Shown: positions 7,436 through 15,679 of the stretch, piece by piece
Layout: every line of letters starts with the position of its first letter
How positions within the stretch are numbered: position 1 is the first letter of the stretch
Assembly (NCBI GenBank): GCA_011523425.1
Contig: WTGU01000002.1
Span: 1-45,128, forward strand
DNA: 45,128 bases
From: Alphaproteobacteria bacterium
GTDB taxonomy: Bacteria; Pseudomonadota; Alphaproteobacteria; UBA828
Reading direction: 5' to 3'
The notes under the pieces: generated by a model
The model's database searches: none
The model's input: only the letters and a program-made list of their open reading frames with translations
What the model was told of the DNA's origin: nothing
Position numbers and translations under genes: made by a program

Positions 7436-9319
7436 TCAAACGATTCCGGCGTCGGCGAGCATCTTCGCAAATTCCGCACGGGTAACCGGTGCGCTGCCGC
7501 AAGGGTCGGGTACATCGGCAGCCCTGCCGCCGATGCGCGCGAGCCAACGAATGCGATCTTCCGTCGAGATCGGATCGTCGGGCCGGAAGTCGAGGCTGTC
7601 CTGATCGTCCGAACCGCTGGCGGCCATGAAGAGGCGCTGCACCGCCCCGAATTCCACCTGAGACGCCGGCACGTCGATCAGCCAGCAAAGCGGAATGCCC
7701 TCGTCGAGCAGAGCTCGCTGGTAGCCGGTGCGCCGCCCTTCGTCGGCGTGAATCGCAGCCGGCGAGCACGCGGTCTCGATCGCCCAGGCGGCCAGCACGC
7801 CCGCCGCCTCGCCTGTGTTCCATTCCACCGGGTGCAGCCGGTAGCAGCCGTTAGTAATGTGCGTCGTGCCGATATTCTTGTTGGCTGCCAGCAGGTTCTC
7901 GACACGCGCCGCAATCAGGGCGCCCATGGATATCTGGAACGGCTTGGTTCGCGTGCTGGTGCCCACGTCGCCTTCGCCGGCCTGGTGGATGTCGATAGGG
8001 TACCAGCCAACTCCCACCGAATCGGCGAAGTGGGCAGCGCGGGCGCGGCGCTGGTGCGCGACGGCCACCTCCTGCTCGATGATGGTTTTGCGCGCCTGCA
8101 TGCGCCGGCACTCGCGGATATAGGGATACTTGGCGAGGCCATCGGCGCTGCCCATCACGTCCGGCCGCAGCTTGAGCTCGGGGAAGCCCGGCAGACCTGA
8201 CGGGTTCGGCGCCTCGGTCTGGAGCCAGTGCGCGAAGCCGAGACCCACACGCTTCGCGTCCTGCAGGGCGTGCGCAAGCGTCACCGGGTCCTGATCGACC
8301 ACCGGCAGGTCGCGGTAGTCGAGGCCCGGCCAATTGAACATCGTGACGTCGTTGGCGGCCGCCGGGAACTGCGCCGCATCGACGAGCCGCCGGTAGCGCC
8401 AGAGCGGCCCCTTCGTGTCCGGACTCTCCTCGAACACCTGGTAGTCCAGCCAGCCGGTCTCCTCGCCGTAGACTTCGCCGCCGTGAACGTGGATGCGGAG
8501 CGAGAAGGGCTGCGCGTCGCGGTAGTGATCGTAGCGCGCGGGCCGCTCGATCGTGTGGTTCTCGCCTGCGGGCCGGCGCTCCATGGCGAAGACGTAAGAG
8601 AGGCTTTGCACGCAGTGCGCCTTGGCCTCTGCCGGCTGGGCATGGGGCTCACCTGTCTCCGCGACCGATTCAGCGCCCACCACGTATTCGGTTCCAGTGA
8701 GCGGCAGCAAATCTCCGAGCTCGGTCGCGTCGAGCACGTAGCGGAAGCGGAATTCGCGCTGGCGCCCGTCATCGAGATCGACCGCGCGGATGCCCGTCAC
8801 CCGGTCGCCCTCGACCTCCGCCGCGCACGCTTTGGAGCGGAGGAAGATGCGGAGACGCCCCGCCTCCACCTCGGGCGCGAGCAGGCGCTCTAGAACCGCG
8901 AGGCCCACGCGTGGCTCGAAGGCCAACGCCGTCACCCAGCACGTGCCGGGATTGAGCGGCTCGGGCGCATCGTCGACGCAGAGTGCCCGGTAATGGTCGC
9001 GGATCGCCTCGCGCATCGCGTAGTAGCTGCGCGTGCCGCCCATGCGTTCGATATGGGCGTGCTCGTCCAAGGCGGAGATGCCCTGGGCGGTCATCTGCCC
9101 ACCGATCCAGTCGGTCTCCTCGAGCAGGCACACCCGGTGACCGCGCCGCGCGGCCGCCCAGGCGCCCGCCACGCCGCCCATGCCGCCGCCCACCACCAGA
9201 ACGTCGCACTCGACCGTTTCGGTTGGCGCCCGCGCATCGACAGGCACGACCGCGCGCGTCGGATCGCCCGCCGCCGGCACCTTCATCACATCCAGCACGG
9301 ATTCGTCACTCCGCACCAT
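7436..9319 (-). CDS. FAD-dependent oxidoreductase (FAD_oxidored family)
   Basis: 627 aa from ATG 9319, chosen because GGGAGGG sits just upstream; an upstream in-frame start at 9337 lacks one. The N-terminal dinucleotide-binding motif VLVVGGGMGGVAGAW is followed by EETDWIGGQMTAQG, typical of FAD-dependent oxidoreductases of this family. The last 60 residues (FRPDDPISTEDRIRWLARI ... PVTRAEFAKMLADAGI) resemble an S-layer-homology-like repeat. The substrate is unknown. It is the third gene of a minus-strand unit with the amidase (28 bp upstream) and the binding protein, so a role in oxidising an amide-derived compound is plausible but inferred. It converges on the restriction gene. Confidence 0.8.
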   Translation of the reverse strand: MVRSDESVLDVMKVPAAGDPTRAVVPVDARAPTETVECDVLVVGGGMGGVAGAWAAARRGHRVCLLEETDWIGGQMTAQGISALDEHAHIERMGGTRSYYAMREAIRDHYRALCVDDAPEPLNPGTCWVTALAFEPRVGLAVLERLLAPEVEAGRLRIFLRSKACAAEVEGDRVTGIRAVDLDDGRQREFRFRYVLDATELGDLLPLTGTEYVVGAESVAETGEPHAQPAEAKAHCVQSLSYVFAMERRPAGENHTIERPARYDHYRDAQPFSLRIHVHGGEVYGEETGWLDYQVFEESPDTKGPLWRYRRLVDAAQFPAAANDVTMFNWPGLDYRDLPVVDQDPVTLAHALQDAKRVGLGFAHWLQTEAPNPSGLPGFPELKLRPDVMGSADGLAKYPYIRECRRMQARKTIIEQEVAVAHQRRARAAHFADSVGVGWYPIDIHQAGEGDVGTSTRTKPFQISMGALIAARVENLLAANKNIGTTHITNGCYRLHPVEWNTGEAAGVLAAWAIETACSPAAIHADEGRRTGYQRALLDEGIPLCWLIDVPASQVEFGAVQRLFMAASGSDDQDSLDFRPDDPISTEDRIRWLARIGGRAADVPDPCGSAPVTRAEFAKMLADAGIV

Positions 9320-9346
9320 GATCCCTCCCCTGTCCAATGCGCAGCC

Positions 9347-10906
9347 CTAGAGAGCCAACCAGTCGCAGCTCTGCTCGAAGGCGTCGGCGACCTGAAGCAC
9401 GGTGAGATCGTCGAAATGCTTGCCGACGATCATCATCCCGATGGGCAGGTCGTCCTCCACTCCGCAGGGAACGCTGATCGCCGGGTGCCCGGTGACATCG
9501 AACTGAGGCGTGTTGTTGATCATGTGAAGCGCGTAAAACATGGTGTCTTCAATCGAGCAGTCCACGTCTGGAATGGGCGGCGCGCGGAAGGGGACTGTCG
9601 GCATCACAAGAACGTCGTGCTCCGCCAGCACCTCATCGTATGCAGCCCGCAATTGGGCGCGGATGTTCTGGCCCTTGGCGTAGTAACGGCCGTGATAATT
9701 CCGGTGCATGTATTCCCCGAGAAGGATGACGGTCTTGACGGTGACCGGAAGGTCGTCGGCCTGATCGCGCCAAGCCCGGCCGTAGCTCTCGATCAGGTGC
9801 GTATTATAGAAGCCGGACCAGTTCGATCCGGCGCCGTTGCAGCGCCAGACGGCCTCGTTTGAGCCTTCGAGAATGATCGCGTTCCAGAGATGCACACCAT
9901 CGTAGTGCATGGGAACGGACACTTCGGTAACGACCGCCCCCTCCTCTTTCAGCCGCTCCACCGCGGCCATCACCTTGCGGTCGACCACCTCCTCGCTCCC
10001 CGGCAAGCCCAAATCGTCGCGCTGCGATTGATTGAAGCCTTCCTTGATGACTGCAATTTTGATGTTCTTGCAGCCTCGGCCGATGGCGGCGCCGTAGTCC
10101 CCAATGTAGTCGACCGGGATGACACCGCGCTGTCGCGGATCGAGCGGGTCGGGTCCTGCCATGGCAGATAGCATCTTCGCGCAATCCGCCGCGCTGTTGG
10201 CCATGGGGCCGAGGTGGTCGATCGTCGCCTCCAGGGTCATCGCACCGGTATAGGGAACCAGCCCATAGGTCGGCTTGAGGCCGACGATGCCGCTCCATGC
10301 GGCGGGAATGCGGATGGAACCGCCCTGGTCGGCGCCGATTGCAAGCTCGGCCTCGCCGGTCACCAGTACCACCGCGCTCCCGGTGGAGGAGCCTCCCGGC
10401 GCGTGGTCCGGCTTGCGCGGATTGCGCGTGGGACCCAGGGCCGTCGTGTGTCCCCCGGCGGAGAAGGAGTGGTCTTCGGTGTGAACCTTCCCGGCGATGG
10501 TCGCGCCCGCATCCAGCAGTCGTGTGATGACCGTGGCGTCGATATCGGGCGTGAAGCCCTCAAGCGCCATGGAACCGCCCATCATGGGCACGCCGGCCAC
10601 GCAGACCGCGTCCTTGACCGCGACCCGCATGCCGGCGAGCGGGCCCTCCTCGGCCCCCTTGATATCGGTCTTCACGTACCAGGCGTTGTAGGGGTTCTCT
10701 TCGGGCGGTGGGCGGTAACCGGGCGTGCGCGGATACTTGACCGGCGGCTTCGCCTCGGCAAACTCGTCGAGGCGCCGGTACGAGTTGATGGCGCCCACCA
10801 TGAGGCTCTGGTAGGAGGCGGCATCGGCCTCCGACATCTCCATCCCGAATTCCGTCGCCAGCGCGACGATTTGGGAAATGGTCGGCAGTCGAGCGCCTTT
10901 AGGCAT
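9347..10906 (-). CDS. Amidase-signature enzyme (nitrile-hydratase-type amidase)
   Basis: 519 aa. The Ser-cisSer-Lys triad is visible: K98 in VAVKDAV, the GGSSTGS block (171-177) holding the cis-Ser, and nucleophile S197 in DQGGSIRIPAA. The surrounding text (NPYNAWYVKTDI, VAGVPMMGGS, GLVPYTGA, IDHLGPM, FDVTGHPA) follows the Rhodococcus/Pseudomonas amidases that accompany nitrile hydratase, including their roughly 70-residue N-terminal helical region. It hydrolyses a carboxamide to acid and ammonia; substrate not determinable. Start ATG 10906 with a strong AGGAGG. No nitrile hydratase genes are nearby. It lies 90 bp downstream of an amide/urea-type binding protein. Confidence 0.9.
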   Translation of the reverse strand: MPKGARLPTISQIVALATEFGMEMSEADAASYQSLMVGAINSYRRLDEFAEAKPPVKYPRTPGYRPPPEENPYNAWYVKTDIKGAEEGPLAGMRVAVKDAVCVAGVPMMGGSMALEGFTPDIDATVITRLLDAGATIAGKVHTEDHSFSAGGHTTALGPTRNPRKPDHAPGGSSTGSAVVLVTGEAELAIGADQGGSIRIPAAWSGIVGLKPTYGLVPYTGAMTLEATIDHLGPMANSAADCAKMLSAMAGPDPLDPRQRGVIPVDYIGDYGAAIGRGCKNIKIAVIKEGFNQSQRDDLGLPGSEEVVDRKVMAAVERLKEEGAVVTEVSVPMHYDGVHLWNAIILEGSNEAVWRCNGAGSNWSGFYNTHLIESYGRAWRDQADDLPVTVKTVILLGEYMHRNYHGRYYAKGQNIRAQLRAAYDEVLAEHDVLVMPTVPFRAPPIPDVDCSIEDTMFYALHMINNTPQFDVTGHPAISVPCGVEDDLPIGMMIVGKHFDDLTVLQVADAFEQSCDWLAL

Positions 10907-10996
10907 GGTCGTGTCCTCCTGGAAATGTCGTGAAGTCGCTAGGAAGGGGCGGGGCGGTTCGCCCCCGCCCCGGTCGTTGCCGCGTGCTATGGCTTG

Positions 10997-12229
10997 TCAG
11001 ACTTTGGGTTCGTATTGCTGATTGTCGTCCGGATTCTGAATCAAGTCGCATACCTCCGCAGTGTCCGTCGGCGGCTGCTGCGGGAACGTCTCCACCACCC
11101 TCATGGCATGGTCTTGCACCTCGGCAATGTGAACGTCGACCAGCACGTGATGGGTTTGGGGATGGATGGTCACGCGCCCGCTCGGTGCGTCGATACCGAT
11201 GCCCGTCTCCAAGGTCTCTATCAGCGCCATGCGGTCAGTCGTCCCGGCCGTTCGCACGGCCTCCGCCCAAAGCATTATTCCCTGATAGGTGCTCATCGCG
11301 AGTTCAGAGATATAGGGATAGTCCGCGCCGAAGCGGGCGTGCCACTTTTCGACGAACGCCTGGTTGGCGGGCGTCTCGATCTCTTGGAAATAGTTGTAGG
11401 AGACCCGAAGACCGTTGACCTCCGACGGGTTGAGCATGATGTGCTCGTTGCCCAACGCAAACGTGGTGGAGGCGATGGGGATCTTGCCCAGCATTCCCGC
11501 CGCGCCCCATTGGCGGTAGAAACCCATGTGAGCGCCGCCGACCAGCGATGACCACAGTATGTCGCAGCCGGAGCCGGTGACTTGCCCGATCGCGGGCCCG
11601 AACTCGGTCACGTTGAGAGGAAAGAAATCGTCGCCCACGATCTCGCCGCCGTTCTCTTCGACATACCTCCTCACCCACTTTGACGTGATCTGCCCGTAAT
11701 TGTAGTCCGCCGAAACTTGGTAGACCTTCTTGCCCCACATGCCCATCGCATGGGGAACGAGTTTTTGGATCGTTTGCGCCGGCGTTACGCCGGTGGCGAA
11801 CGTGTTGCGGTCGCAGACGCCGCCCTCGTACTGCATGTTGTAGAAGTAAAGCGTGTTGAAGCGCCCGAAGACCGGCCGGATGACCTCACGCGATGCAGAG
11901 GTAATGCCGGCGTGGGCGGCGTGGACCTGGTGCTTGAGCGCCAGCTCCTGGGCGTACTGCGCGTAGAGCTGCATGTCCGACTGGGAATCGAACAAGATCA
12001 GTTCGACTTCCCGGTCCAGGAGTCCGCCTTGGGCATTGAGTTCTTCGACCGCGAACGTCGCAGCGTCAGCGGGCGGTTTCCCGTAGATTTCCAGTCCGCC
12101 TGAGAGGTCGAGAATGGACCCGACCTTGATCGGGCCGTCCTGAGCGTTCGCGCGCGAGGCCGTCCCCAGCCCGAGCGCCACTACGGCGGAGGCCGAGGCC
12201 CCCGTCAGGAGTTGCCTTCGATCGATCAT
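10997..12229 (-). CDS. Periplasmic urea/short-chain-amide-type ABC substrate-binding protein (UrtA/FmdD-like)
   Basis: 410 aa from ATG 12229 (GGGAGA upstream). The N-terminus has a twin-arginine-like signal (DRRQLLTGASASAVVALGL ... ANA), then the Periplasmic_6 fold (GSILDLSGGLEIYGKP, YFYNMQYEGGVCDRNTF, ISELAMSTYQGIMLWAEA). The YEGG...C..N block is characteristic of the urea/amide (UrtA, AmiC, FmdD) branch. It likely delivers an amide to a HAAT-type ABC transporter, but no permease or ATPase genes of that type are next to it, so it may use a transporter encoded elsewhere or be a remnant. It probably heads a three-gene unit with the amidase and the FAD oxidoreductase. Confidence 0.88.
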   Translation of the reverse strand: MIDRRQLLTGASASAVVALGLGTASRANAQDGPIKVGSILDLSGGLEIYGKPPADAATFAVEELNAQGGLLDREVELILFDSQSDMQLYAQYAQELALKHQVHAAHAGITSASREVIRPVFGRFNTLYFYNMQYEGGVCDRNTFATGVTPAQTIQKLVPHAMGMWGKKVYQVSADYNYGQITSKWVRRYVEENGGEIVGDDFFPLNVTEFGPAIGQVTGSGCDILWSSLVGGAHMGFYRQWGAAGMLGKIPIASTTFALGNEHIMLNPSEVNGLRVSYNYFQEIETPANQAFVEKWHARFGADYPYISELAMSTYQGIMLWAEAVRTAGTTDRMALIETLETGIGIDAPSGRVTIHPQTHHVLVDVHIAEVQDHAMRVVETFPQQPPTDTAEVCDLIQNPDDNQQYEPKV

Positions 12230-12643
12230 CGTCGTCTCCCTATGTCGACTAGCAGCCCGGCAGTTTCTTTGACGCCGCCTCCTGTGGGCGGCGATGCTCC
12301 GGTGCTGTCCGAGGAAGCCTCGCTCGGCTTTTCTCGCTTGGAAGTCGCGTAAGTAGTGTGCGGCCGACTGTCTGGGCTTGCAAACGAATTGTAAGCTCCA
12401 GCCTGGGCTGCCCCACTTGGGCGCCGAAGCCGAGCCGGCCCAAGACGTACCGGAAGCCTGCCGGTTGATGAGCGTCAGATACATGTCACCTATGAGGCCG
12501 CGCCAATGGCCCTTGACGGGCACGCTTACCACCTATGCCAATGCTGCCTACACAGGACGCTGGTGTGATCCTCCGGGCCCCTTCCGTTCCCGGTGACGAT
12601 GGCTGATCACGCTGCTAACCTAAAGCAGTAAGGGGGGCGAGCG
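12230..12643. other. Intergenic region, divergent promoters expected
   Basis: 414 bp between the start of the minus-strand amide unit and the plus-strand small genes. Open frames cross it on the minus strand but lack starts, ribosome sites or recognisable motifs. No RNA gene or repeat was seen. It must hold promoters for both sides. Confidence 0.5.
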
Positions 12644-13024
12644 ATGAGTATCTATGCGGTTTTCCTCAACCAAGCCGACGTGCCCGCCTGGACAACCCTG
12701 CGGGAGGAATGGCCTGAGCGGCATTTCATCCTCGCTGATCACATGGCGTTCGTTGCGCCTGAGGGCATCACCACGACGGCGCAGATTGCCGAGGCGGTAG
12801 GGAGGAGCCGTGATCGCCACCATAGTCGTCAAGGCCTTTTTCTAGACGCTTCGGCACTTTCCCACATAATCCCCGTGATCGGCGCTGGTTCGCATGTTTG
12901 TCGGCTAGGAGAGCATAATGCCATCGACCATCCAGGACATCCGACTGCGGCCCGACTATCTCGCAATGATCGGGGGCGAGAGCCCAGACGCGCTTGCGGA
13001 ACTCGTCAAGGAAGTGGGGTGTAG
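12644..13024 (+). CDS. Small conserved-looking protein, probably frameshifted
   Basis: ATG 12644 has a good ribosome site (GGGGGGCGAGCG upstream). The first 55 residues (MSIYAVFLNQ ... TTTAQIAEAVG) read like a compact, well-formed small protein. After about 12800 the frame becomes Arg/His-rich and loses that character, while another frame continues as ATIVVKAFF to a TAG at 12843-12845. The simplest reading is a one-base frameshift that turned a roughly 65-residue protein into a longer artefactual tail. A separate gene (12918-13085) overlaps the tail in another frame, supporting this. Function unknown. Confidence 0.4.
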   Translation: MSIYAVFLNQADVPAWTTLREEWPERHFILADHMAFVAPEGITTTAQIAEAVGRSRDRHHSRQGLFLDASALSHIIPVIGAGSHVCRLGEHNAIDHPGHPTAARLSRNDRGREPRRACGTRQGSGV

Positions 13025-13085
13025 GGAACTCGGAATGACGCGGCACCCTATGGGCTTCGATCTCTCACCGCGACCGCGCCAGTGA
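12918..13085 (+). CDS. Hypothetical 55-aa protein
   Basis: Reads MPSTIQDIRL ... DLSPRPRQ and stops at TGA 13083-13085. A TAGGAGA ribosome site sits about 8 bases before the ATG. Composition is mixed hydrophilic with an amphipathic stretch (DALAELVKEVG). No known domain. It lies between two other small plus-strand genes and may share their transcript. Confidence 0.45.
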   Translation: MPSTIQDIRLRPDYLAMIGGESPDALAELVKEVGCRELGMTRHPMGFDLSPRPRQ

Positions 13086-13098
13086 CGATTGGGATGGG

Positions 13099-13290
13099 AT
13101 GAGATATGCCCATTCTGCGATTGTAGCAGCAGCCATCGTCAGCCTCCTCATCTTGCTCGGTGCCTGCGACTCCGAGGACGAAGCAGCTGAGGAATACCAG
13201 CGCGGCTACGCCGTGGGCTACGAGGACGGCTACATTGCCGCCTGCATCGATATCGAGAGAGAGTTCAACCGCACGTCGCGCTGGTGCTGA
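13099..13290 (+). CDS. Small lipoprotein with GY-repeat motif
   Basis: 63 aa from ATG 13099. A hydrophobic signal (AIVAAAIVSLLILLGAC) ends in a lipobox LLGAC, so the mature protein should begin at the Cys and be lipid-anchored. The mature part starts with an acidic stretch (DSEDEAAEEY), then a short repeated pattern YQRGYAVGYEDGY, and ends with two further Cys (CIDIER...WC) that could form a disulfide. Function unknown. It sits 14 bp after the 55-aa gene and 100 bp before a tyrosine recombinase. Confidence 0.6.
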   Translation: MRYAHSAIVAAAIVSLLILLGACDSEDEAAEEYQRGYAVGYEDGYIAACIDIEREFNRTSRWC

Positions 13291-13360
13291 GTGAGCACCC
13301 TGAGATTTCAAACTGAGACACTACCCGGATGCTATGCTCTTGACAGGCTGCCCCTCAACT

Positions 13361-13382
13361 TCCGATAATAAGGATTATCGGA
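13361..13382. promoter_or_regulatory. Near-perfect 22-bp palindrome upstream of a tyrosine recombinase
   Basis: Arms TCCGATAAT (13361-13369) and ATTATCGGA (13374-13382) pair over 9 bp around a 4-nt centre AAGG, ending 25 bp before the recombinase start. The arms are AT-rich inside and GC at the edge, as in XerC/D or Cre core sites or dimeric operator sites. It could be the recombinase core or an autoregulatory operator. No second copy was noticed in the window. Confidence 0.45.
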
Positions 13383-13407
13383 TTCTATCGACCGCGGAGA
13401 CAGGGCA

Positions 13408-14412
13408 GTGATCGCCAGCAAAATCGCCACCCGTTCCGCCGATCCTTCCGCCTCGCGTTCCGCCGATCCTTCCGCCTCGCGTTCCGCCGATCCTTCCGCC
13501 TCGCGTTCCGCCGTCATCGTCCCGGCCGCCGCACGGCACCTGGCCGAAGCCTCGATAAGCGCTAACACCCGGCGCGCATACGGCTCGGCACTGGCCCGCC
13601 TCGACGCATGGCTTGACGGGCGCCCCCTCGATGATGCGGCGCTCAGCACCTACCTCGCCGAAATGTTCGCAGTCGGGCGCTCGCCGGCCACCGCCGGCCA
13701 GACCGCCGCCGCGATCCGCTTCCGCGCGAAGCTCACCGGCCAGGGCGATCCCATCGGCCCGGCAAGCGCGCGCGTGCTTGCAGGCTTTCGCCGCGAGGGC
13801 AACGGCCGGGGCCGGGGCCAGGTCACCGGCATGCGGTGGGAACAAGCCGACGCAACCGCCGCCGTCGCCGCGAACGGTGGCGGAGCCATCGCCGGACTGC
13901 GGGACGCGGCAATCGTCGCAATCATGTCGGACGCGATGCTGCGGGTTTCGGAATGCGCCGCCCTCGACGTTGTCGACCTCGCCACCGAAGCGGACGGTAC
14001 GGGCCGGCTCACCATCCGCAGCTCGAAAACCGACCAAGCCGGGGAGGGCGCGGTGCAGTACATCGGGGCGCCGACCGTGCGCCGGGTCCGGGCTTGGCTC
14101 GAGGCGGCCGGGATCACGGACGACGCCATGTTCCAAAGCATCCGCCGGGGCGATCACCCGACCGGCAAGCGCATCACCCCGCGCGCGATCCGCACCATTA
14201 TCGCTAAGCGCGCGGCCGAAGCCGGGGTAGAGGGCCGCGTGTCCGGCCATTCGCTGCGGGTCGGCTCCGCGCAATCGCTGGCAGCGGCCGGCGCGGGCTT
14301 GGTCGAAATGCAGACCGCCGGGCGGTGGAACTCCCCCGACATGCCGGGCCGCTATGCCGCCGGTCAGCTGGCAGCACGCGGCGCGGTCGCGAGGCTCCGC
14401 TACAACGCTTGA
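13408..14412 (+). CDS. Tyrosine recombinase / phage-type integrase
   Basis: 334 aa, GTG start at 13408 preceded by GGAGA. An N-terminal SAM-like core-binding domain (about 40-135) is followed by the catalytic domain with R179 (MLRVSE), K207, H281-x-x-R284 (HSLRVG), W307 in place of the second His, and nucleophile Y316 (PGRYAAGQ). The catalytic set looks complete. Residues 9-33 are three copies of an 8-residue repeat (SADPSASR), encoded by a 24-bp tandem repeat and probably disordered. It is unrelated in layout to the P4-type integrase at 35103 and lacks its N-terminal arm domain. It may be a leftover integrase of an element that merged into this island. Confidence 0.85.
   Translation: MIASKIATRSADPSASRSADPSASRSADPSASRSAVIVPAAARHLAEASISANTRRAYGSALARLDAWLDGRPLDDAALSTYLAEMFAVGRSPATAGQTAAAIRFRAKLTGQGDPIGPASARVLAGFRREGNGRGRGQVTGMRWEQADATAAVAANGGGAIAGLRDAAIVAIMSDAMLRVSECAALDVVDLATEADGTGRLTIRSSKTDQAGEGAVQYIGAPTVRRVRAWLEAAGITDDAMFQSIRRGDHPTGKRITPRAIRTIIAKRAAEAGVEGRVSGHSLRVGSAQSLAAAGAGLVEMQTAGRWNSPDMPGRYAAGQLAARGAVARLRYNA
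13432..13512 (+). repeat. 24-bp tandem repeat within the recombinase gene
   Basis: Three exact in-frame units at 13432-13455, 13456-13479 and 13480-13503 (each beginning CGTTCCGCCGATCC), plus a 9-bp partial fourth. Being a multiple of three, copy-number change would only lengthen or shorten the N-terminal linker. Likely slippage-prone. Confidence 0.9.
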
Positions 14413-14432
14413 CCGCTTCGAACCCGGGCGCG

Positions 14433-14582
14433 CCCTTCGAGGCGTGCGAGCATGTGCCGGGTCAGGTCTCGTCGACGGCCCTGGTACGCTACCGGCTGGT
14501 GGACTACTCGGCGCCGGCGGTGCACGCCCACAAGAAGGTGACGATCAAGAGCTATGTCGACCGGGTGGAGATCGCGCCCGGC
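14433..14582 (+). pseudogene. Fragment of IS21-family transposase IstA
   Basis: About 50 codons reading PFEACEHVPGQVSSTALVRY, then RLVDYSAPAVHAHKKVTIK and SYVDRVEI. This matches the segment near the C-terminal end of IstA (the usual V.sLSLVRYRtNDYSVP block). Upstream catalytic DDE parts, IstB and terminal repeats are absent. It begins about 20 bp after the tyrosine recombinase stop, so an IS21-type element was inserted here and mostly deleted. Confidence 0.7.
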
Positions 14583-14600
14583 CCTTTCTACCTCCTCCTC

Positions 14601-15293
14601 TCACTTTTCCAGGCGGCAATCCAGCCTCACCGCCTCCAAGCGCATTCCGGAAAGCGTCGCGATGCGCTTCCGCGCCCACTCCATGACGTCCGCGATCGTG
14701 TCAGGCGACGGGCTGAACGACCCGCTCTCGTCATCACCTTCCTCCTCGTCGCCAGCGGCGGCCTCGATCGTCTCCGCGCCGCTCTCCTCGAACACATCCT
14801 CGAGCGGGTAAACGGCGATCGGGGCATGCTCGCTCGCAAGCCCCGCCCCGACGCTCGCGGGAATCTCCCGATTGTCGACGTCGAGGTTCACCCACATGCC
14901 GAAGTCCTCTATGACGATGTGACCCGCCGCGATGCGCGCCTCATAGGACGCCTTGAACCGCTCCCGGACCTCATTCGCATCGAACCGGTACACCTCGACG
15001 CTCCGCGGGTCCTCCCGATCGTCGACAGCCGCGACCACCACGATCTCCACCTTGTCGAGCGTCTTCCACTCGGTCCCGTTCTTCAAAGGCGGAAAGGCGA
15101 ACCACCGGTCCTTGGTGGTCCGGATGGACACCTTTTTGCTGCGTCCCTCTTCCTCGATCTCCCAGATGTTCGACCTTCCGCGACCGGGCAAGCGCGAGGG
15201 CGACAAGCCCTGCTCCTTGAGCGCGCACACCGCCGCGCGGACAAGGACGTTCCAGGTCTTGGAGGCCGACATTTCGCTGAATTGGTTGCTCAT
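14601..15293 (-). CDS. Hypothetical protein, acidic C-terminal segment
   Basis: 230 aa from ATG 15293, preferred because GGAAGGG lies 7 bases upstream; an in-frame ATG at 15323 lacks a site. The N-terminal half has alternating strand/helix character (GRGRSNIWEIEEEGRS, RTTKDRWFAFPPL, DKVEIVVVAAVDDRED, SVEVYRFDANEV) reminiscent of small alpha/beta nuclease-like folds, but no catalytic motif is clear. Then comes an acidic linker (EEEGDDESGS) and a C-terminal helix. Not recognised as a named family. It lies between an IS21 remnant and a 386-bp gap and is transcribed against its neighbours. Confidence 0.6.
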   Translation of the reverse strand: MSNQFSEMSASKTWNVLVRAAVCALKEQGLSPSRLPGRGRSNIWEIEEEGRSKKVSIRTTKDRWFAFPPLKNGTEWKTLDKVEIVVVAAVDDREDPRSVEVYRFDANEVRERFKASYEARIAAGHIVIEDFGMWVNLDVDNREIPASVGAGLASEHAPIAVYPLEDVFEESGAETIEAAAGDEEEGDDESGSFSPSPDTIADVMEWARKRIATLSGMRLEAVRLDCRLEK

Positions 15294-15601
15294 CTCTTTT
15301 CCCTTCCGAGGTTTGGTTTCCATATCGCTCTACAGATCATATAAGGTGTTCCGTCAAACCGTCAAGTAATTTGTATATAGTCTAGACCGTTTCCGGCCCC
15401 ACCCAATTGGTTTGCCCCTCCGATCTTCATCGTCCGACGTACCGCCCGCAGCAGCCGTCCCAGGACCAAGCTGTCGCGCCGGCCGGCCGGGGGAACTCAC
15501 GCGCGCCACGATCACGAGCCCTCGGACGCCTCTTTGCATCAGGCCCCTGAATGCCGGAGCAACGTGTGCCCCGATCGCCCAGGTTCGTTCACCCCTACGG
15601 G

Positions 15602-15617
15602 ACGTGGTTTTCCACGT
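15602..15617. promoter_or_regulatory. Inverted repeat upstream of the MetE-like gene
   Basis: ACGTGG (15602-15607) and CCACGT (15612-15617) around TTTT, 62 bp before the MetE-like start. Possible operator; function inferred from position. The rest of 15294-15679 shows no gene or RNA. Confidence 0.3.
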
Positions 15618-15679
15618 TCTCGCGCGCCTGATCCTGGCATAGGCTCATCCTCCACGGGTTTTTTCGCGGGAGACTGAGC

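Noticed and set aside
13432-13512. CRISPR-like short repeats
   Set aside because: Units are directly adjacent with no spacers and lie inside a coding frame; a simple tandem repeat. No CRISPR array or cas gene was seen.
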